Shown here piece after piece: positions 46,371-58,110 of a DNA stretch of 64,000 nt; position 1 is the first letter of the stretch; every line of letters begins with the position of its first letter. Below the pieces are notes generated by a model that was not told the origin of the DNA, made no database searches, and saw only the letters and a program-made list of their open reading frames with translations. The DNA is from Chinchilla lanigera (Eukaryota > Chordata > Mammalia > Rodentia > Chinchillidae): positions 11,454,962 to 11,518,961 of the forward strand of contig NW_004955433.1 of NCBI RefSeq assembly GCF_000276665.1, in the 5' to 3' direction. The position numbers and the translations under genes are program-made.

Positions 46371-46729
46371 GCACAAATACAAAAGATGAAGGTGTGAATT
46401 ACTGACCCACACAACTTATCTGTGAGTCACTATAGGCGCTGGCTCTAGCTCTGTAGATTTATATTATTAGGGAGAGTATCTTATTGCTGTCAGAAAAATC
46501 ATTGTACTATATTATAATGTCTTGAATACAATAAAAAATAATTTCTTGCTATGTAATAAGAATGATTATGATAAACAAGGTGGTGGGACATTTTCCTTCA
46601 TGCATTCACTTAGGAATATAAGTTTAGGAGGCTCTGCCATCTTCAGCACATGGCTTAAAAGGTCACCTTGGGTTATTTCCATTCTGGCCCATAAGAAGGA
46701 AAACAAGCACGCAGAGATGTGTGTTTAAG

Positions 46730-46870
46730 TGTTTTTTATGGGCCAGACCTGGAAGTGGCACTCATCACTTCAGTACTCATGTCACTGGCTAGAGCTCAGA
46801 GAAAGAAGAGGAAAACAGCAGCTATTGGTCTCGCCATGGTATTTCAGGGAGCTGTAAGATTGTGTGAGAT
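46730..46870 (-). mobile_element. MLT1-type repeat fragment, antisense
   Basis: TATGGGCCAGACCTGGAAGT GGCACTCATCACTTC and GTCACTGGCTAGAGCTCAG belong to the same ancient family as 23800-24400. Confidence 0.5.
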
Positions 46871-47023
46871 CTTGAAAAAATGTAACTCCAAACAAAATTA
46901 CAGAATTGAAATGAATAATGAATTTTTAAAAAATAATTGTTTTATTAAATGTTTATAAAATGCAGCCTCGTATAAGCCTCCTAAGATGTCACATTTTGTA
47001 AACCAAAAATACTTTTACGTTAT

Positions 47024-47180
47024 ACTGACTGTGGTGACACATGCCTGTAATCCCACTACTTAGGAGGCCGGGGCAGGAGGATTACAGTGAGTTCAAGGCC
47101 AGGCTGGGCTGCGTAGTGAGTTTGAAGTCAGCCTGGACTGCATGGGGAGACACTGTCTCAAAAATAAAAAATAAAAAAAT
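47024..47180 (+). repeat. B1 SINE, sense
   Basis: ACTGTGGTGACACATGCCTG TAATCCCACTACTTAGGAGG to GGGGAGACACTGTCTCAAAA, with the 29-bp duplication. Confidence 0.92.
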
Positions 47181-47253
47181 GAAGACCAAGAAATGTTTTT
47201 ACATTTGAAAATAATTTGTGTGGTTTTTGTTTTCTTTTTCTTTACTTTTGTTT

Positions 47254-47380
47254 TTGAGACAGGGTTCCCTTTTGTAGTTCAAACCTATCTTGAACTCACT
47301 GTGTAGCTCAGGCCGACTCACCTCCCAGCAATCCTTGTGCCTCAGCTTCCCGAGTGCTGGGTTTACTGCCACAGCTGGTC
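47254..47380 (-). repeat. B1 SINE, antisense
   Basis: GAGACAGGGTTCCCTTTTGT to ACTGCCACAGCTGGTC. It lies about 75 bp from the sense copy in the opposite orientation, giving an inverted pair. Confidence 0.88.
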
Positions 47381-47384
47381 ATTT

Positions 47385-48205
47385 CAAAATAATTTGTAAT
47401 TTGGATTTTCTAGTTTCCAAGAATTGTCATGTTTGCCCAGTAGTTGCCGAGAAATAATAGTTAATCGTAAATAAAAGGCCTAATAAAGTCTAAAGTGAAG
47501 TTATAGAAGTTACTGACTTTAAATTTAAATCGTAGAGAAACTTCAGTGTGAAATGTGGGTCCACATGTTTCTTTTGAAGGTGAGTGGGACCTTCAGAACA
47601 GCAGGATTGTGGCTTACCTACAAAGGTCTTAAAACAGACCTGTTGTTGACTCTTGGTGTATGCAAACATATTTTGGTTGCTTTGAAAAGATGTGTGATAA
47701 CGGTAACTAAGCACTTCTTGTACTTCACGCTCAGATATTTCCCCTCCTAGGCTCCTCTTTTTCTTTTTTAGTTACTAATAAAATATTTGTTGCTATGAAT
47801 CCAGGAACACGAATTGTATTGCATTTAATAACAGAGGTGCTTGGTCTGGTAGGTGCCAGTGCCAGAGAAGAATAGTGCTCTGTCTTTTCAATTACCATGT
47901 TTCAAGGCTAAGCTTTTGTCTTTCTTCTGAGTCATTCCTGGTTTCCCGGACCATGGTTTTCTTTTCCTAAATTCTCCTGTTCTTTAAAAAATGAAACGCT
48001 ACTGAGTCAGTATTTGGAAGATGAAACCACTTTTTATGATGGATCTTGTAAAGGGTCCCTAAGACAGAGTAGCTTTTCATTCTTTTAATTTTTGCTCATT
48101 TATAGTTTTAGCAGTACTCCTGCTGGTTGGAATTTGGTTGATTGATTACAAAAATAAACTGTCCAGGATGGCTCTAAAGGGACTTCGATGCAAGTTGGGG
48201 CTATG
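47385..48205. other. Unassigned sequence
   Basis: No gene or clear repeat recognised. Confidence 0.45.
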
Positions 48206-48208
48206 AGA

Positions 48209-48406
48209 CACTTTTTTTTCCCCCATGGTACTGGAGATTGAACCTAGGGCCTTCACACTGAGCTCTTTCCTCAGCCTGTTAAAATTTTTTTATATTTTGA
48301 GACAGGGTTTTGCTAAGTTATCTAGACTAGGGTTTGACTTGTGATCCTCCTGCCTAAGCTTCCTGAAGTGCTAGGATTACTGGTGTGCATCAGCAAGCCC
48401 AGCTGA
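48209..48406 (-). repeat. B1-dID dimeric SINE, antisense
   Basis: ID half (ATGGTACTGGAGATTGAACC TAGGGCC to GAGCTCTTTCCTCAGCC) then B1 half (GAGACAGGGTTTTGCTAAGT to GTGTGCATCAGCAAGCCCAG C) without the 29-bp duplication. Confidence 0.85.
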
Positions 48407-48559
48407 GAGACTTTTTTGAAAGAGTTTGGCCAATAACAAATATGGCGCTTGCTTGTAATGGTCAGCATTGCAGGGCTCTCTCAAAGTGGAGTATGGGGAA
48501 CCTCATGAGATGGAAATGAGTAGGGAAGGGATAAATATCAATTGTTCCTTTTGCTGTCA

Positions 48560-48975
48560 TCTCTGCCTCAGTATAGAGCAATTTAATCTCTGCTCAGGCC
48601 CAAAATCCTAGAGACATTCTTGGCTCTTTCTTCCCTGTTCCATATCTCATCCACCAACAAATTCTTTTTTTTTTTGTTTTTTTCTGGTACCAGGAATCGA
48701 ACTCACAACATCACGTTTGCCAGGCAGGCGCTGTGCCGCCGAGCTAAATCCCCAGCCCCTACCAACAAATTCTGTTGCCTCAGTTTTCAGAACATATTCT
48801 GGTGTCCTTGTCTAGGTTACTGGCTTCTTTCTCTTGGGTCACCGCAGTTTCTTCGCAACTGGGCTCCCTGCTTTTTTTTCTTTCTCTATAGAACAACCAA
48901 AGTGAGTCTTAAAAAAACAGCTCCGATCATATCTCTCCTCTGCTCCAAATGTTTCCTGCAAATGTTAAACAGAGT
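48560..48975 (+). mobile_element. L2 LINE, sense, interrupted by an ID
   Basis: CCTAGAGACATTCTTGGCTC TTTC and ATCTCATCCACCAACAAATT C, resuming after the ID with TGTTGCCTCAGTTTTCAGAA and AAAGTGAGTCTTAAAAAAAC. The 142-codon frame here is an L2/ID composite. Confidence 0.7.
48666..48760 (-). repeat. ID SINE with exact 13-bp TSD
   Basis: Antisense ID. ACCAACAAATTCT occurs at 48653-48665 and 48761-48773. Confidence 0.95.
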
Positions 48976-48977
48976 TA

Positions 48978-49660
48978 CCGCACAATCCAGCAGTGCCAGT
49001 TACCCAAGAGAAATGAAAACATATGTTCGTATAAAACATGCCCACTAAAGGACACGGCAGCCTGATTCGTGATAGCCGAAAAGTGGGGAAAAGCAGTGTT
49101 CATTAAGTGATGACTGGGTAATAAAAATGTGGTATATCCATACAATGGAGTATTATTTGGTAATAATGCTGCAACCATATGGTAAATAAATGAAGCCAAT
49201 GACAAAATACTATATATTACGTGATTCCATATGCGGACTAGGCAAACCCATGGAGACAGGAAAAAGAATAGTGATTGCCAGGAGCTGGGGAGAGAAGAAT
49301 ATGAGGGACTGTAAGAAGTGCAGAGTTTCTCTCCTCCCCTCTCCGCCCCTCCCCTTTCTCTTATTTTGTTTGTGAGACAGGGTCTCACTGTGCAGTTCTG
49401 GCTGGCCTTGAATCCACTATAGAACCTAAGCTGGCCTCAAACTCACTGTGATCCTCCTGCCTCAGCTTCCCAACTCCTGGGATTACAGACATGCACCATC
49501 ACACCTGGTCAGAGTTTCTTTTTGGAATAACGAACATGTTTGGAAAGTAAGTAATGGTGATGAGTCCAGGATTCAGTGAATATATGTTCTTACTTGTACA
49601 CTTTAACAGAGTAAATTGTGTGGTGTGTGAATTTTAAAACATGACACAAAACCCTGGCTT
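48978..49660 (+). mobile_element. L1M LINE 3' end, sense, interrupted by a B1
   Basis: GTGGTATATCCATACAATGG AGTATTATTTGG, CAGGAGCTGGGGAGAGAAGA and, after the B1, TTGTACACTTTAACAGAGTA AATTGTGTGG. Confidence 0.88.
49331..49509 (-). repeat. B1 SINE inserted in L1, exact 10-bp TSD
   Basis: Antisense B1 (GAGACAGGGTCTCACTGTGC to CATGCACCATCACACCTGGT). CAGAGTTTCT flanks it at 49321-49330 and 49510-49519. The pyrimidine-rich 49331-49370 segment is its tail, read inverted. Confidence 0.93.
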
Positions 49661-49664
49661 TCTG

Positions 49665-50095
49665 TCTGATCTATTCTTCACCTCATCTCTGCCCTGTTCT
49701 CCTGTTCTTTTCTTCCTTCCTAATCCATCCAGACTGGGTTCCATTCACACAGGTCAGGAACTTCCCACCTCACTTCCTCTTTACTCCCTGTTCTCTCCTG
49801 TTTGAACTTCCCTCCTTCACATAGCTGCATCGCTAATTCTGTGGCCTCCTTTGTGTCTATTTAAACATCATACTCTTGGTGGACTGTCTCTGAGTATTGC
49901 TGAAGTAGCACTTACCATCTCCTTGACTGCTGGCATCCTCTGCCCCGTTTCCCTGCTTTATTTTTCTCTGTATCATTTGTCATCGTCTGATACACTTGCT
50001 ATTTTCTTGTTTTTTTTTTTTTTTTCCTTTTTGACTGTTTTGCTCCTTTAAAGTGTACATTGCATGAGGCCGTGACTTTACTTTATAACTAAGCA
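49665..50095 (+). mobile_element. L2 LINE, sense
   Basis: Pyrimidine-rich L2 (TTCCATTCACACAGGTCAGG, TAAAGTGTACATTGCATGAG GCCGTGAC). The frame at 49851-50051 is inside it. Confidence 0.65.
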
Positions 50096-50099
50096 TGGA

Positions 50100-50645
50100 G
50101 ACCAGATCACTTTTGTCAAATCATTAGCATGAGAAGACTTGATTTTCCCAGCACAGGCGCTGTTCTGAAGATGAGCTGTATATTCAGAGCGTTCACTGCA
50201 TCCGTCCAGTGCTGCCTTAGAAACCAGCAACTTGGAAACACTCTCTGAGGGAAAAGTAATCTTTGAGGTTTCATAATTTTTATTGGCAGATAGCTTTTGC
50301 TATATCGATGGGTGAATTTTCCTACTTTTTAAGCCGTTTGCATTTGTATTATGTAGTGTTTGCTGCTTTTTACATTTGTCTTGCAGCTTCAAAAACCTTA
50401 GTCTGTTCAGTCTTAATTCAACATCCCTGTGCTGTTTTTTCCTTCTTAACTTTGAAGATTAAGAAAACTCTGGGCAAAATAAAATATATTTCTGGAAGAT
50501 GGCTGATTTACTTTGGACTTTCCTTTTCACTTTGCAGTTTATGTTGAGACATACCTACTTAAGAAGGCTGAAGTGAGGGAGAAAAGGAAGGAAAAGATAC
50601 TGTGTGTGCTTTGAAAAGCAAGTATTTAGTTTGAAGAGTTCTCAA
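50100..50645. other. Repeat-free unique stretch
   Basis: No recognised repeat. A 94-codon frame at 50263-50547 is hydrophobic and Phe/Leu/Cys-rich but is T-rich throughout, as expected by chance in T-rich DNA. Confidence 0.4.
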
Positions 50646-50659
50646 AGTGTGATTTCTAT

Positions 50660-50739
50660 TTTGGTCGGTGCTAAGGACCGAGCCCAGCGCCTTACGCATG
50701 TGAAGCATGCGCTCCGCCATCAAGCTGCAGCCTCAGCCC
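50660..50739 (-). repeat. Old ID SINE with decayed TSD
   Basis: TTGGTCGGTGCTAAGGACCG AGCCCAGCGCCTTACGCATG and a CAAGCTGCAGCCTCAGCC end. GTGTGATTTCT (50648) and GTGGGATTTCT (50745) flank it. Retained CpGs are notable for an old copy. Confidence 0.8.
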
Positions 50740-50759
50740 TCACAGTGGGATTTCTTCTG

Positions 50760-51675
50760 GCCCCATTCCCTTCCCTACCACTAAGTGTAGGTGGAAGATC
50801 CTGACTGTTGCCCTCAGCGCTGCACTTTAAAGCGTGCAAGTCACTAGGTGGCACTGAAGCATCGTTCTTCACACAGCCAACTGGAGAGCACTTTTTCTCT
50901 TGCTCCAGCTGACTGGATTTCTAGGTGTCAGGGAAATTGTTTTATTGGTAAAGGGCATAGTGTAATATATTCCTCTCTCCTCTATGCAGCTATTTAATGC
51001 CCTGAAACATGCCCCTCTTGTGGCCATGGCCTGTTAACTATGCTTATTTGGTGTAATAATTAGCAGAATTTCTCACTAACAGGGGTACTTACCAACACCT
51101 CACATCTTCGCTGTGTTTTCGTACGTGATGGATTGTACATTCTATGGAAAAAATTGGGAAGGTCACAGCTTAACCTCTGTCTAACAGAGCTGCCTTCTGA
51201 ACATTTGTTCACAATAGGTTTATATTAACTTGCTTCTGAGCGTCTTCAAACTGGAGTGATACATAATATAAACATTTTTGAGCTTTTATGTAAGGGCCTA
51301 GTGAAGGTTTGTAAACATAACACTGTTAATTTTCCAACTTCAAATGATAGAAAAATAAAGGACTAGCTGCCTGAATAACTGACTGGCACTTGCTACTCAG
51401 GACCGTATGTGTTTGGAAGAGTGTAACAGGAATGGGGGGCCTGCCACAGGCACCATATTTTAGATAAAATTGGAGAAGAAAATTACCCAGAGAATTTTAA
51501 TTTTTTTCATGGTTGTAAGGTAGGCGCCATTTAATTCTGAGTGGTTTCACAAACCCTCTCAGGCACCTAATATGCCTGCACCAACAGTTGTAACGTTTAC
51601 TTTAGAACATCGTCAGAATTAACTGACAGAAGACTAAACAGGAGAAAATAAGTTTAAAGCGAGAAATGCTTTAGC
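50760..51675. other. Unassigned sequence
   Basis: No gene or clear repeat recognised. Confidence 0.45.
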
Positions 51676-51679
51676 TGGA

Positions 51680-51800
51680 CCACTAACTTCTCCTCTGTGA
51701 CCTTAGGCAGACTGTTGACCTTTTCTATAGCTATGATTCTCTCTTAAAACGGAGATTATAAGTACTGACCCTTTTGGTCTCCTATGCCAGGTAAAAATGA
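51680..51800 (+). repeat. MIR, sense
   Basis: CTCTGTGACCTTAGGCAGAC, then TATGATTCTCTCTTAAAACG GAGATTATAAGTA. Confidence 0.72.
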
Positions 51801-51804
51801 AATG

Positions 51805-52670
51805 AGATTGTTTCCAAATACCTTTGCTTATGTTTGTACTCACAGTTCTAGATAAACGTAAGATATTGTTATAATCACTTAAGATGAACAATAGGATGTT
51901 TTTTCTCTGTTCCAAGTGGAATTGTAGAGACTGTAGGGAGTAGATTAAGACAGTCTGGGGCCTCAGACTTCTGTATGTGTGCAGGTAGTACTTATTTGCT
52001 GTGGCCTCTTTGTTTCTAGATGCTAGTTCTTTTCTTTTAAATATGTATCAAATATTTTCACTTGGCAGGTTCTGTCTCTACCTAAACCCCATTGTGTATG
52101 TCTGAATTTAGCTACAGGAAACAGAACTATGTCAGCCAAGGAAATAGATTCCTGTAAATTCTGCAGGAAGACCAGAGACTGAGCCTCTGAAAGTGGGCTT
52201 CTAAAACAGCATTGCAGATTGGCTTGCTAGGTGAGCTGCAAATCTGTCACACAAAGGCGGGATAGGAATCAGGAAGCCATTGTTAGAACTGTTGATTTAT
52301 AAGAATATACAACTGTAGCTGCAACTGGGGATCAGAACAGTACCACCATGACAGCTGGTATTTGATAACTACAAAGTTACCGGCCAGATCCTGGAATGTT
52401 GTAGAAAATCCTGTGTTTCCCGTGACTGTGCTGTCTGAAGAAAAAAGTCAAAACACCAGGGTGATGGCCTCCATTTGATTTCTTGCCTTCTAAATCTTAC
52501 ACAGGGTGCTTTTATCAATGGAGCCTAATCCTTATCCAGAACCCTTGCTGCAAAGGAGTCTGGGAAATGTATTTCTTATCTTTCTAGTCTGTGCAGCATA
52601 GGTACGCTCAATAATAGGAAATTTTAAGAGTGCCAAGTGCTAGTCCATCACATCTGCCTTCTCCAGCATG
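51805..52670. other. Mostly unassigned sequence
   Basis: 52535-52585 (TTGCTGCAAAGGAGTCTGGG AAATGTATTTC) may be a scrap of the MLT1-type repeat. Nothing else recognised. Confidence 0.45.
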
Positions 52671-52675
52671 TTTAA

Positions 52676-52850
52676 TCACATCTGGAAGCCACATGTGGGT
52701 GATGCAAGTCTATAATTCCAGCATGTTGGGAGACTGAGGCAGGAAGATTACAAGTTGAAGCCTAGCCTGGGCCACTTAGTGATGAGACCCTGTCTCAAAT
52801 TAAAAAGGCCTTGTAGCTCAGTGTGAAGCAAAACAAAACAAAACACAACC
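52676..52850 (+). repeat. B1-dID dimeric SINE
   Basis: B1 half (TATAATTCCAGCATGTTGGG to CCCTGTCTCAAATTAAAAA) plus a short ID half (GGCCTTGTAGCTCAGTGTGA) and a (CAAAA)n tail. Confidence 0.82.
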
Positions 52851-53229
52851 TACATTTTTACATCCAAAATCAGTATGTCATGTATTTTATTTACTGTCTT
52901 ATACAGTTATTAGCTGAGTAGGCTTTCTGTAGATGTATTGTTAATAACATCGATTTCCTTATTTTTGTGTATAACTCCATTGCTCCTACTCCTGGACTTG
53001 GCACATAAAATTTCAGATTCATTTACCACCCTGTAACTTTTGATTCTGTTTCAAATCCATTGCCGTCTCTTTGTTCAGGTCCAGCTCATGCCTGCCTGGG
53101 TTTTTTCCGTAGTTTCTTATCTGGCCTTCTGACCACCGTCTTGGTTTCTTTTAACGCAACTATATTATAAATAGATTAGTGTTTAAAAAACAGGACAACA
53201 AATTAAAAAACATGCTCACGTTGTGTTCC

Positions 53230-53670
53230 TGCTTCTCTCAAAAGCCTTTTGTAGCTCCTTATTACATTCAGGATACGATCCAGACTGCTTAGCTTGACTT
53301 TCAGGACCTTCCAGATCACAGTACAATCTATCATTCTGCTCTTATCTTCCATTTTCCCCTTGCTGAAACTGAGTTTTAGCCAAAAGGTATAATCACTGAC
53401 TTTTGATCATTAACTTTGATTACTAACGTTTTACCTTTGCGACCCTTACTACTTGCTTTTAATTTTCCTCTTTCTTCTGCTCGTTTGTTCATACCTTGAT
53501 CACTTTGGCACGTACTTCTTTTGTCCTTTGTTCATACTTTTTATTGCACTATTTACAAAGGCATTTTTATTTTATTACCTGTATTGTTAGTTTTCTTTTT
53601 ATGACAATACGTCCTCTTTTTTCATGTAGGCAGTATAAATATTTGTTATGAATTGATTGATTTGTTGATT
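53230..53670 (+). mobile_element. L2 LINE, sense
   Basis: GTAGCTCCTTATTACATTCA GGATACGATCCAGACTGCTT and TTTCAGGACCTTCCAGATCA C, ending with ATAAATATTTGTTATGAATT GATTGA. Some internal gaps. Confidence 0.72.
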
Positions 53671-53679
53671 CTTCATGGC

Positions 53680-54125
53680 TTAGACATCCACTTGCTGAGG
53701 AAAAAGGGGATAGTGGAGGGTCAGCGTGGAGGCTGAAGCAATACTTTAGCTGTGTGATTTTTGTCCTTTTGATTGCTAGTGAAAGGACAAATTAACTATT
53801 TGCTTAGAGCAAACTAATGCTGTGTTTTGTGGATTTAGTATTTGAAAAGGACCCAGGGAGGAAAACCGTGGAGTTGATCTCCTTATCCCTGTTTGCCAGG
53901 CTGGATGAGCTCCATGTCTATACCACTGCATTGCAGTTTGCTTAAGTGCGGGTTGTGAAATAGCAATGGAATTTGTCTGTGGTTTCTTGCCAGAGAGGAG
54001 GAGGAAGAAAGGATTGTGAATAAATCAGACATGCAAATTAGCAAGGCCCATGGGCTTTAAGCAAATTACACAATAAAGTCCATAAAAATTCAGTTGTCTT
54101 CTCTCTGGTTTTTGTTTTTACAGGG
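53680..54125. promoter_or_regulatory. Candidate regulatory element (octamer in unique DNA)
   Basis: Repeat-free. ATGCAAATTA (54031-54040) contains a perfect octamer sequence, in an AT-rich context with CACAATAAAGTCCATAAA. Motif inference only; a single octamer is expected by chance at this scale. Confidence 0.2.
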
Positions 54126-54129
54126 GTTG

Positions 54130-54590
54130 TGTGAGAAGGTAGCTGTTATATATTTGCTTTAGGCCAAACTTTTTGGCTTTAGGACTCTTTTATACTCCTA
54201 AAAATCACTGAGTCGAGACCCAAAAACCTTTTATTTATATGCGTTTATGACTACTGATAACTAGTATATTAGGAACTAAAACTGAGGAATTAAAAAGAAA
54301 AACCTGTTTACTTAAGAATAGCAAAAACGTCCATTACATGTTAACTTTTTTATGAGAAGTGTTTTCCAGTACAAACAAATCAGCATTGTTTTTCCTTTTT
54401 GCAAATCTCCTTAAGGTCTTACTGTAGTAGAAGCTGGTTCTCATGCCTAGTTTTGCATTCAGGCATTGTCATATGTTGTTTTGGTGGAAGTATTGTCTTA
54501 CACAGACACTATTGAAAAAGATAGTATTTTAGTTGATTCTATAGCAATTCAACATGACTGTTCTTCACATTTAAAACCTGATGAATTAAT
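54130..54590. mobile_element. DNA transposon fossil, hAT-like
   Basis: CAAACTTTTTGGCTTTAGGA CTCTTTTATACTCCTAAAAA TCACTGAG and GCAAATCTCCTTAAGGTCTT match a common ancient mammalian repeat that I believe is a hAT-class MER element. Terminal inverted repeats were not resolved. Confidence 0.45.
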
Positions 54591-54599
54591 TTTAAAAAA

Positions 54600-55060
54600 T
54601 AATTTTACACTGACAAATACTTGTATGTACTTATAGGGTGCAGTGTGGTGTTAGGGTACGTGTATACATTGTGGTGTGAGTAAATGGGACCAATTAGCAT
54701 ATCAGCAACTCACTAATAATTTTTGATGGTTGCCACATTTAAAATCTACTCTTTCAACAGTTTTGAAATATACTTTAACCACAGTCAACATTCTGTGCAC
54801 TAGATCCTAGAACTTACTCCTCCTATCTAACTCCATTTTAGTAGCCATTGACTAACATTTTCTCTTTCTTCGTCCCTCCTCTCCTCCCCCAGCTTCTGAT
54901 AACTTTGTGAGTTTAACCCCTGCATTCCACATGTAAGTGAGATCATGTAATACTAGTCTTTCTGTGCTTGTCTTATTTTACCATGGTATCATCTACATTC
55001 ATTCATGTTGCCAAAAATGATGCTACGTTGTTCTTTTTATAGAATGAATAATATTTATTG
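54600..55060 (-). mobile_element. L1 LINE 3'UTR, antisense
   Basis: TTGTATGTACTTATAGGGTG CAGTGTGG, CAACATTCTGTGCACTAGAT CC and CCACATGTAAGTGAGATCAT G. Confidence 0.87.
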
Positions 55061-55079
55061 TTGTATGCACTTTGTAGAA

Positions 55080-57475
55080 CTTTTTTAGACAAGTGATAGT
55101 TTCTTAAGGGTTAGTTGTGAGATGGACTCAAACAGTGTCAATTAACTTTATCTACTCTGGTATATTAAAATCAGATTTATTTTTCATGATGAATGGATCT
55201 CCTACTCATGAATGATTTTATACAATCATGTTTTGGTCATTTGTAAAATTATTGGATCATTGAGTTATGCATATCCTCCAAATGTTGCTGCCCCTTGTTA
55301 TATAATGTAAAACAAAAGTCACACTCGTTAATCCATGAGTCTCCCAGAGAAGTCTTTAAGTGTTGTGGAGCTGCCCAACTTAAGGTGGCAAATACAGGTT
55401 TTCCAAATTTCTGATCTTTGCTTGCAAACTTGAACGTTATCATTGGCAGTAAATACGATCTTTTTTTCCACTGAAAGTAAAATATTCACTTTGTTAATTT
55501 TGAGAAAATATCTGCCGGTTATTCAAGTCTGTTTAAGTAGAAAAATGTCAGCCAGACATTTTTCCAAGTAAAAAGTGGTGTTTTGAGGGGCTTTAGCCCA
55601 CAGCTAGAATAATAAGTGTGCTTTGCTTTGATATGACAAGCATCCTATTTTCTTTTTTATTAGAAGTGCTTGTGTATATTTCCTATTTTGTCACACAACA
55701 TAGTAAAAGGATTGCTAAAGTTAGATGTTTAAAAAGTTAATACTCCTTAATACTTCACCGGTGAAAATGAAACTTTCCTTTTTTCCCCTTCTTTTTACTT
55801 GAGTGGCTGGGAAATAGTACAGGAACTGCTATGTTCCTGAGACATTTTGCACAGCATGGTGATTGCAGTACAGTGGTCAATCCCTAGCACCAAAAAGAAA
55901 ACAAACAAAAGAAAAGAAACAAATATTATATATTTCAAAACTATTAAAAGAAGTTTAAAAGTAGGTTAAGTAACTTGTTTTAATTATTCTACTATATATA
56001 TATCAAAGCATTACACTGCACTCCATAAACATACATGTAGTTATTATCCGTTAAAAATAATATTAAAAAAGTAATACTACTAGTGTAATTTAAAGTCTGT
56101 GCCTTGATATGTGCCAAGGCCCCTGCAATTTTATCACCACCTTTGTAAACCATCAATAGAAGTGTTAGTCTTGTGAAAAAGGAGTAATTATGGCATTATT
56201 ATGAAAATAGTATTGATCGTCTGGATCCTTTGCCAAACCACTGCACTAGACCAATTAGGAAAGTTTAAACAGTTAAAAATTCAGAGTAGAATGAGAATTT
56301 TAGTAGTTATTTCTTGAAGGCTAATTTCTTCTTTGCTCTGGCTGTTAGGGGGTATGAGGCAGTCTTCGGGAACCAGTGTCTCTCCTATTCTGTGAATGCT
56401 CCTAGCCAAGTGTCCGAATTCTTAGGGCCTGATTTTTGAGCTTATGAAACTCAGGCAGGCTTTCTTTTTACACTTACCTTTGGTGATAATTAATGTTTAA
56501 CTTAAATCAATATGGTTGCATTTTTGGTGTTTTCCTTGCTCATGTTAGCAAAATATGAGTGACAAGTGCTGCAGAGATCAGGTATTGATGTGATTACTGC
56601 ACTGCATAGAATTCCTGTTGAGGACGCATATAAGGAAAGCCTTCTCTAAAAAGGGACCTGTTTTGGGTAGATCGCTTGGCCTCCTTGACAAACCTTTGTT
56701 TATTTATTTACTTGCCTATTTTATTTATATTTGGCAGTCTTTCTGCTTCTCCAGTTGCTGTTAGATCTCCAAATACATCATCTCTTCACTGCAAATAGAG
56801 CGCAGACTTGAGGCAGCAATTAGCTAATCATGTAAGAGAAGAATCCCAATTTTCCAGTTTCTTTTTTTTTTTTTTTTTTAACTTCTTGGGTGGTTGGGGC
56901 AACTTCATTGAAACAATTATTACATTTACTCAGGAGTTTGTCTTTTCTATTAAAAAGAAAATTCCAGCCAAGTGACTTACGGTGAAGAGGAGGGGATTGT
57001 GTAACTGGAGTCTCCTCTTAACTGCTCTTTATTGTTCAAGAAGACTGATCCTTTGTGTGTCAGCTTGGCACACCGAGTTGGTTTTAATTTAACAGTGCAG
57101 CTCATTTAATAGATCAATTCTTTATTGTTTTGAATTTGGTGCACTACAGTTTACTCTCTAAATGATGGGCTTCTTTGCAGAAATTAGGAGTGGCTCATCA
57201 AAGAGGTTCAATCATTTGGATATGATTTATAGTTGTATCTTATTCATTTATGTTAGCCAGGGAGAGAAACTTATGTATAAATGCCTCCTGTGTAGTGGAT
57301 GTGATGTTAGGTGTTTTATATAGCCTCTTCTATCCTCATGGCAACTTTCTGATAGAGGGCATGTTTCTTCACTTCTGTTACTTATACTACAGGCCACATC
57401 ACTCTTATTTCTTGCCTGGAGTTGGGTCTGCATGCCTCAACTTTTCAAAGCTTCTCTCACTCATAATCCATTCAG
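55080..57475. other. Mostly unique sequence
   Basis: Only an ID remnant (55804) and a T run (56861-56879) were recognised. 56960-57170 is repeat-free and could be conserved non-coding DNA. No exon is supported. Confidence 0.45.
55804..55920 (+). repeat. Decayed ID SINE remnant
   Basis: GGCTGGGAAATAGTACAGGA at the left and GTGGTCAATCCCTAGCACCA A plus an A-rich tail at the right resemble ID ends. The middle is unclear. Confidence 0.45.
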
Positions 57476-57479
57476 CTAG

Positions 57480-57870
57480 GATTCATGTTTTCAAAATGGA
57501 AATCAAGTTATGTCACTCTTCTGCTACCCTTTAGTGACTTGGAATTGCACATGGAATGCAGTCTTCCTTCCTGATCTGGCTGACAAGTTCCACATGGTCT
57601 GGCTTTTATCTTTGAGAACCCACCTGCCAGCCCTCACTGTCCTTCTTTCTGCCCCCCGGGAAAGCTAGTCTTTGTACTAGCTGTTCTTCCTGCATTGGAA
57701 CACTCCTTGCCCAGTTCTTTATCCTGGCTGCTTGTGATTTGTCTTAACCAAAGGGACATCTGCTCAGTGTACTTCTTTGACCAGCTAAGGTACTGCTACC
57801 TCCCTCCATTGCATCACTACATTCTACTTTCCTTAAATCACTTGAGATAACGTAAGATGAGGGTTTTCTA
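57480..57870 (+). mobile_element. L2 LINE, sense
   Basis: AAGTTATGTCACTCTTCTGC, then CCACATGGTCTGGC and GCATTGGAACACTCCTTGCC, a recognisable L2 3' segment. Confidence 0.75.
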
Positions 57871-57879
57871 TTAGGTTAT

Positions 57880-58080
57880 TTGGACTCCCACTATGTGAAA
57901 ACCAAATTTTTGCCACTTACTGGCTGTGTGACTTTGGATGAGTTATCTAACCTTTCAGGCTTTAGTTTTCTCCTGTATAAATTGAAAACAATGTGTCTCT
58001 CCATTATGAAAATTAAATACTTAGAATTTCTTATAATAGCTTCTGACATATTTGTACACAAACAAAAACTGTTAGCCATT
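57880..58080 (+). repeat. MIR, sense
   Basis: TTTGCCACTTACTGGCTGTG TGACTTTGGATGAGTTATCT AACC and ATTAAATACTTAGAATTTCT. Confidence 0.88.
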
Positions 58081-58110
58081 AGTATTTTACTGTACAAAAA
58101 AAAAATTATA

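Noticed and set aside
48620..49048. Longest plus-strand frame in the window (142 codons)
   Set aside because: It runs through L2, an ID insertion, more L2 and an L1M end. No conserved domain, and its middle is ID sequence.
48975..49388. 137-codon minus-strand frame
   Set aside because: It lies on the antisense strand of an L1M 3' end and runs into a B1 tail.
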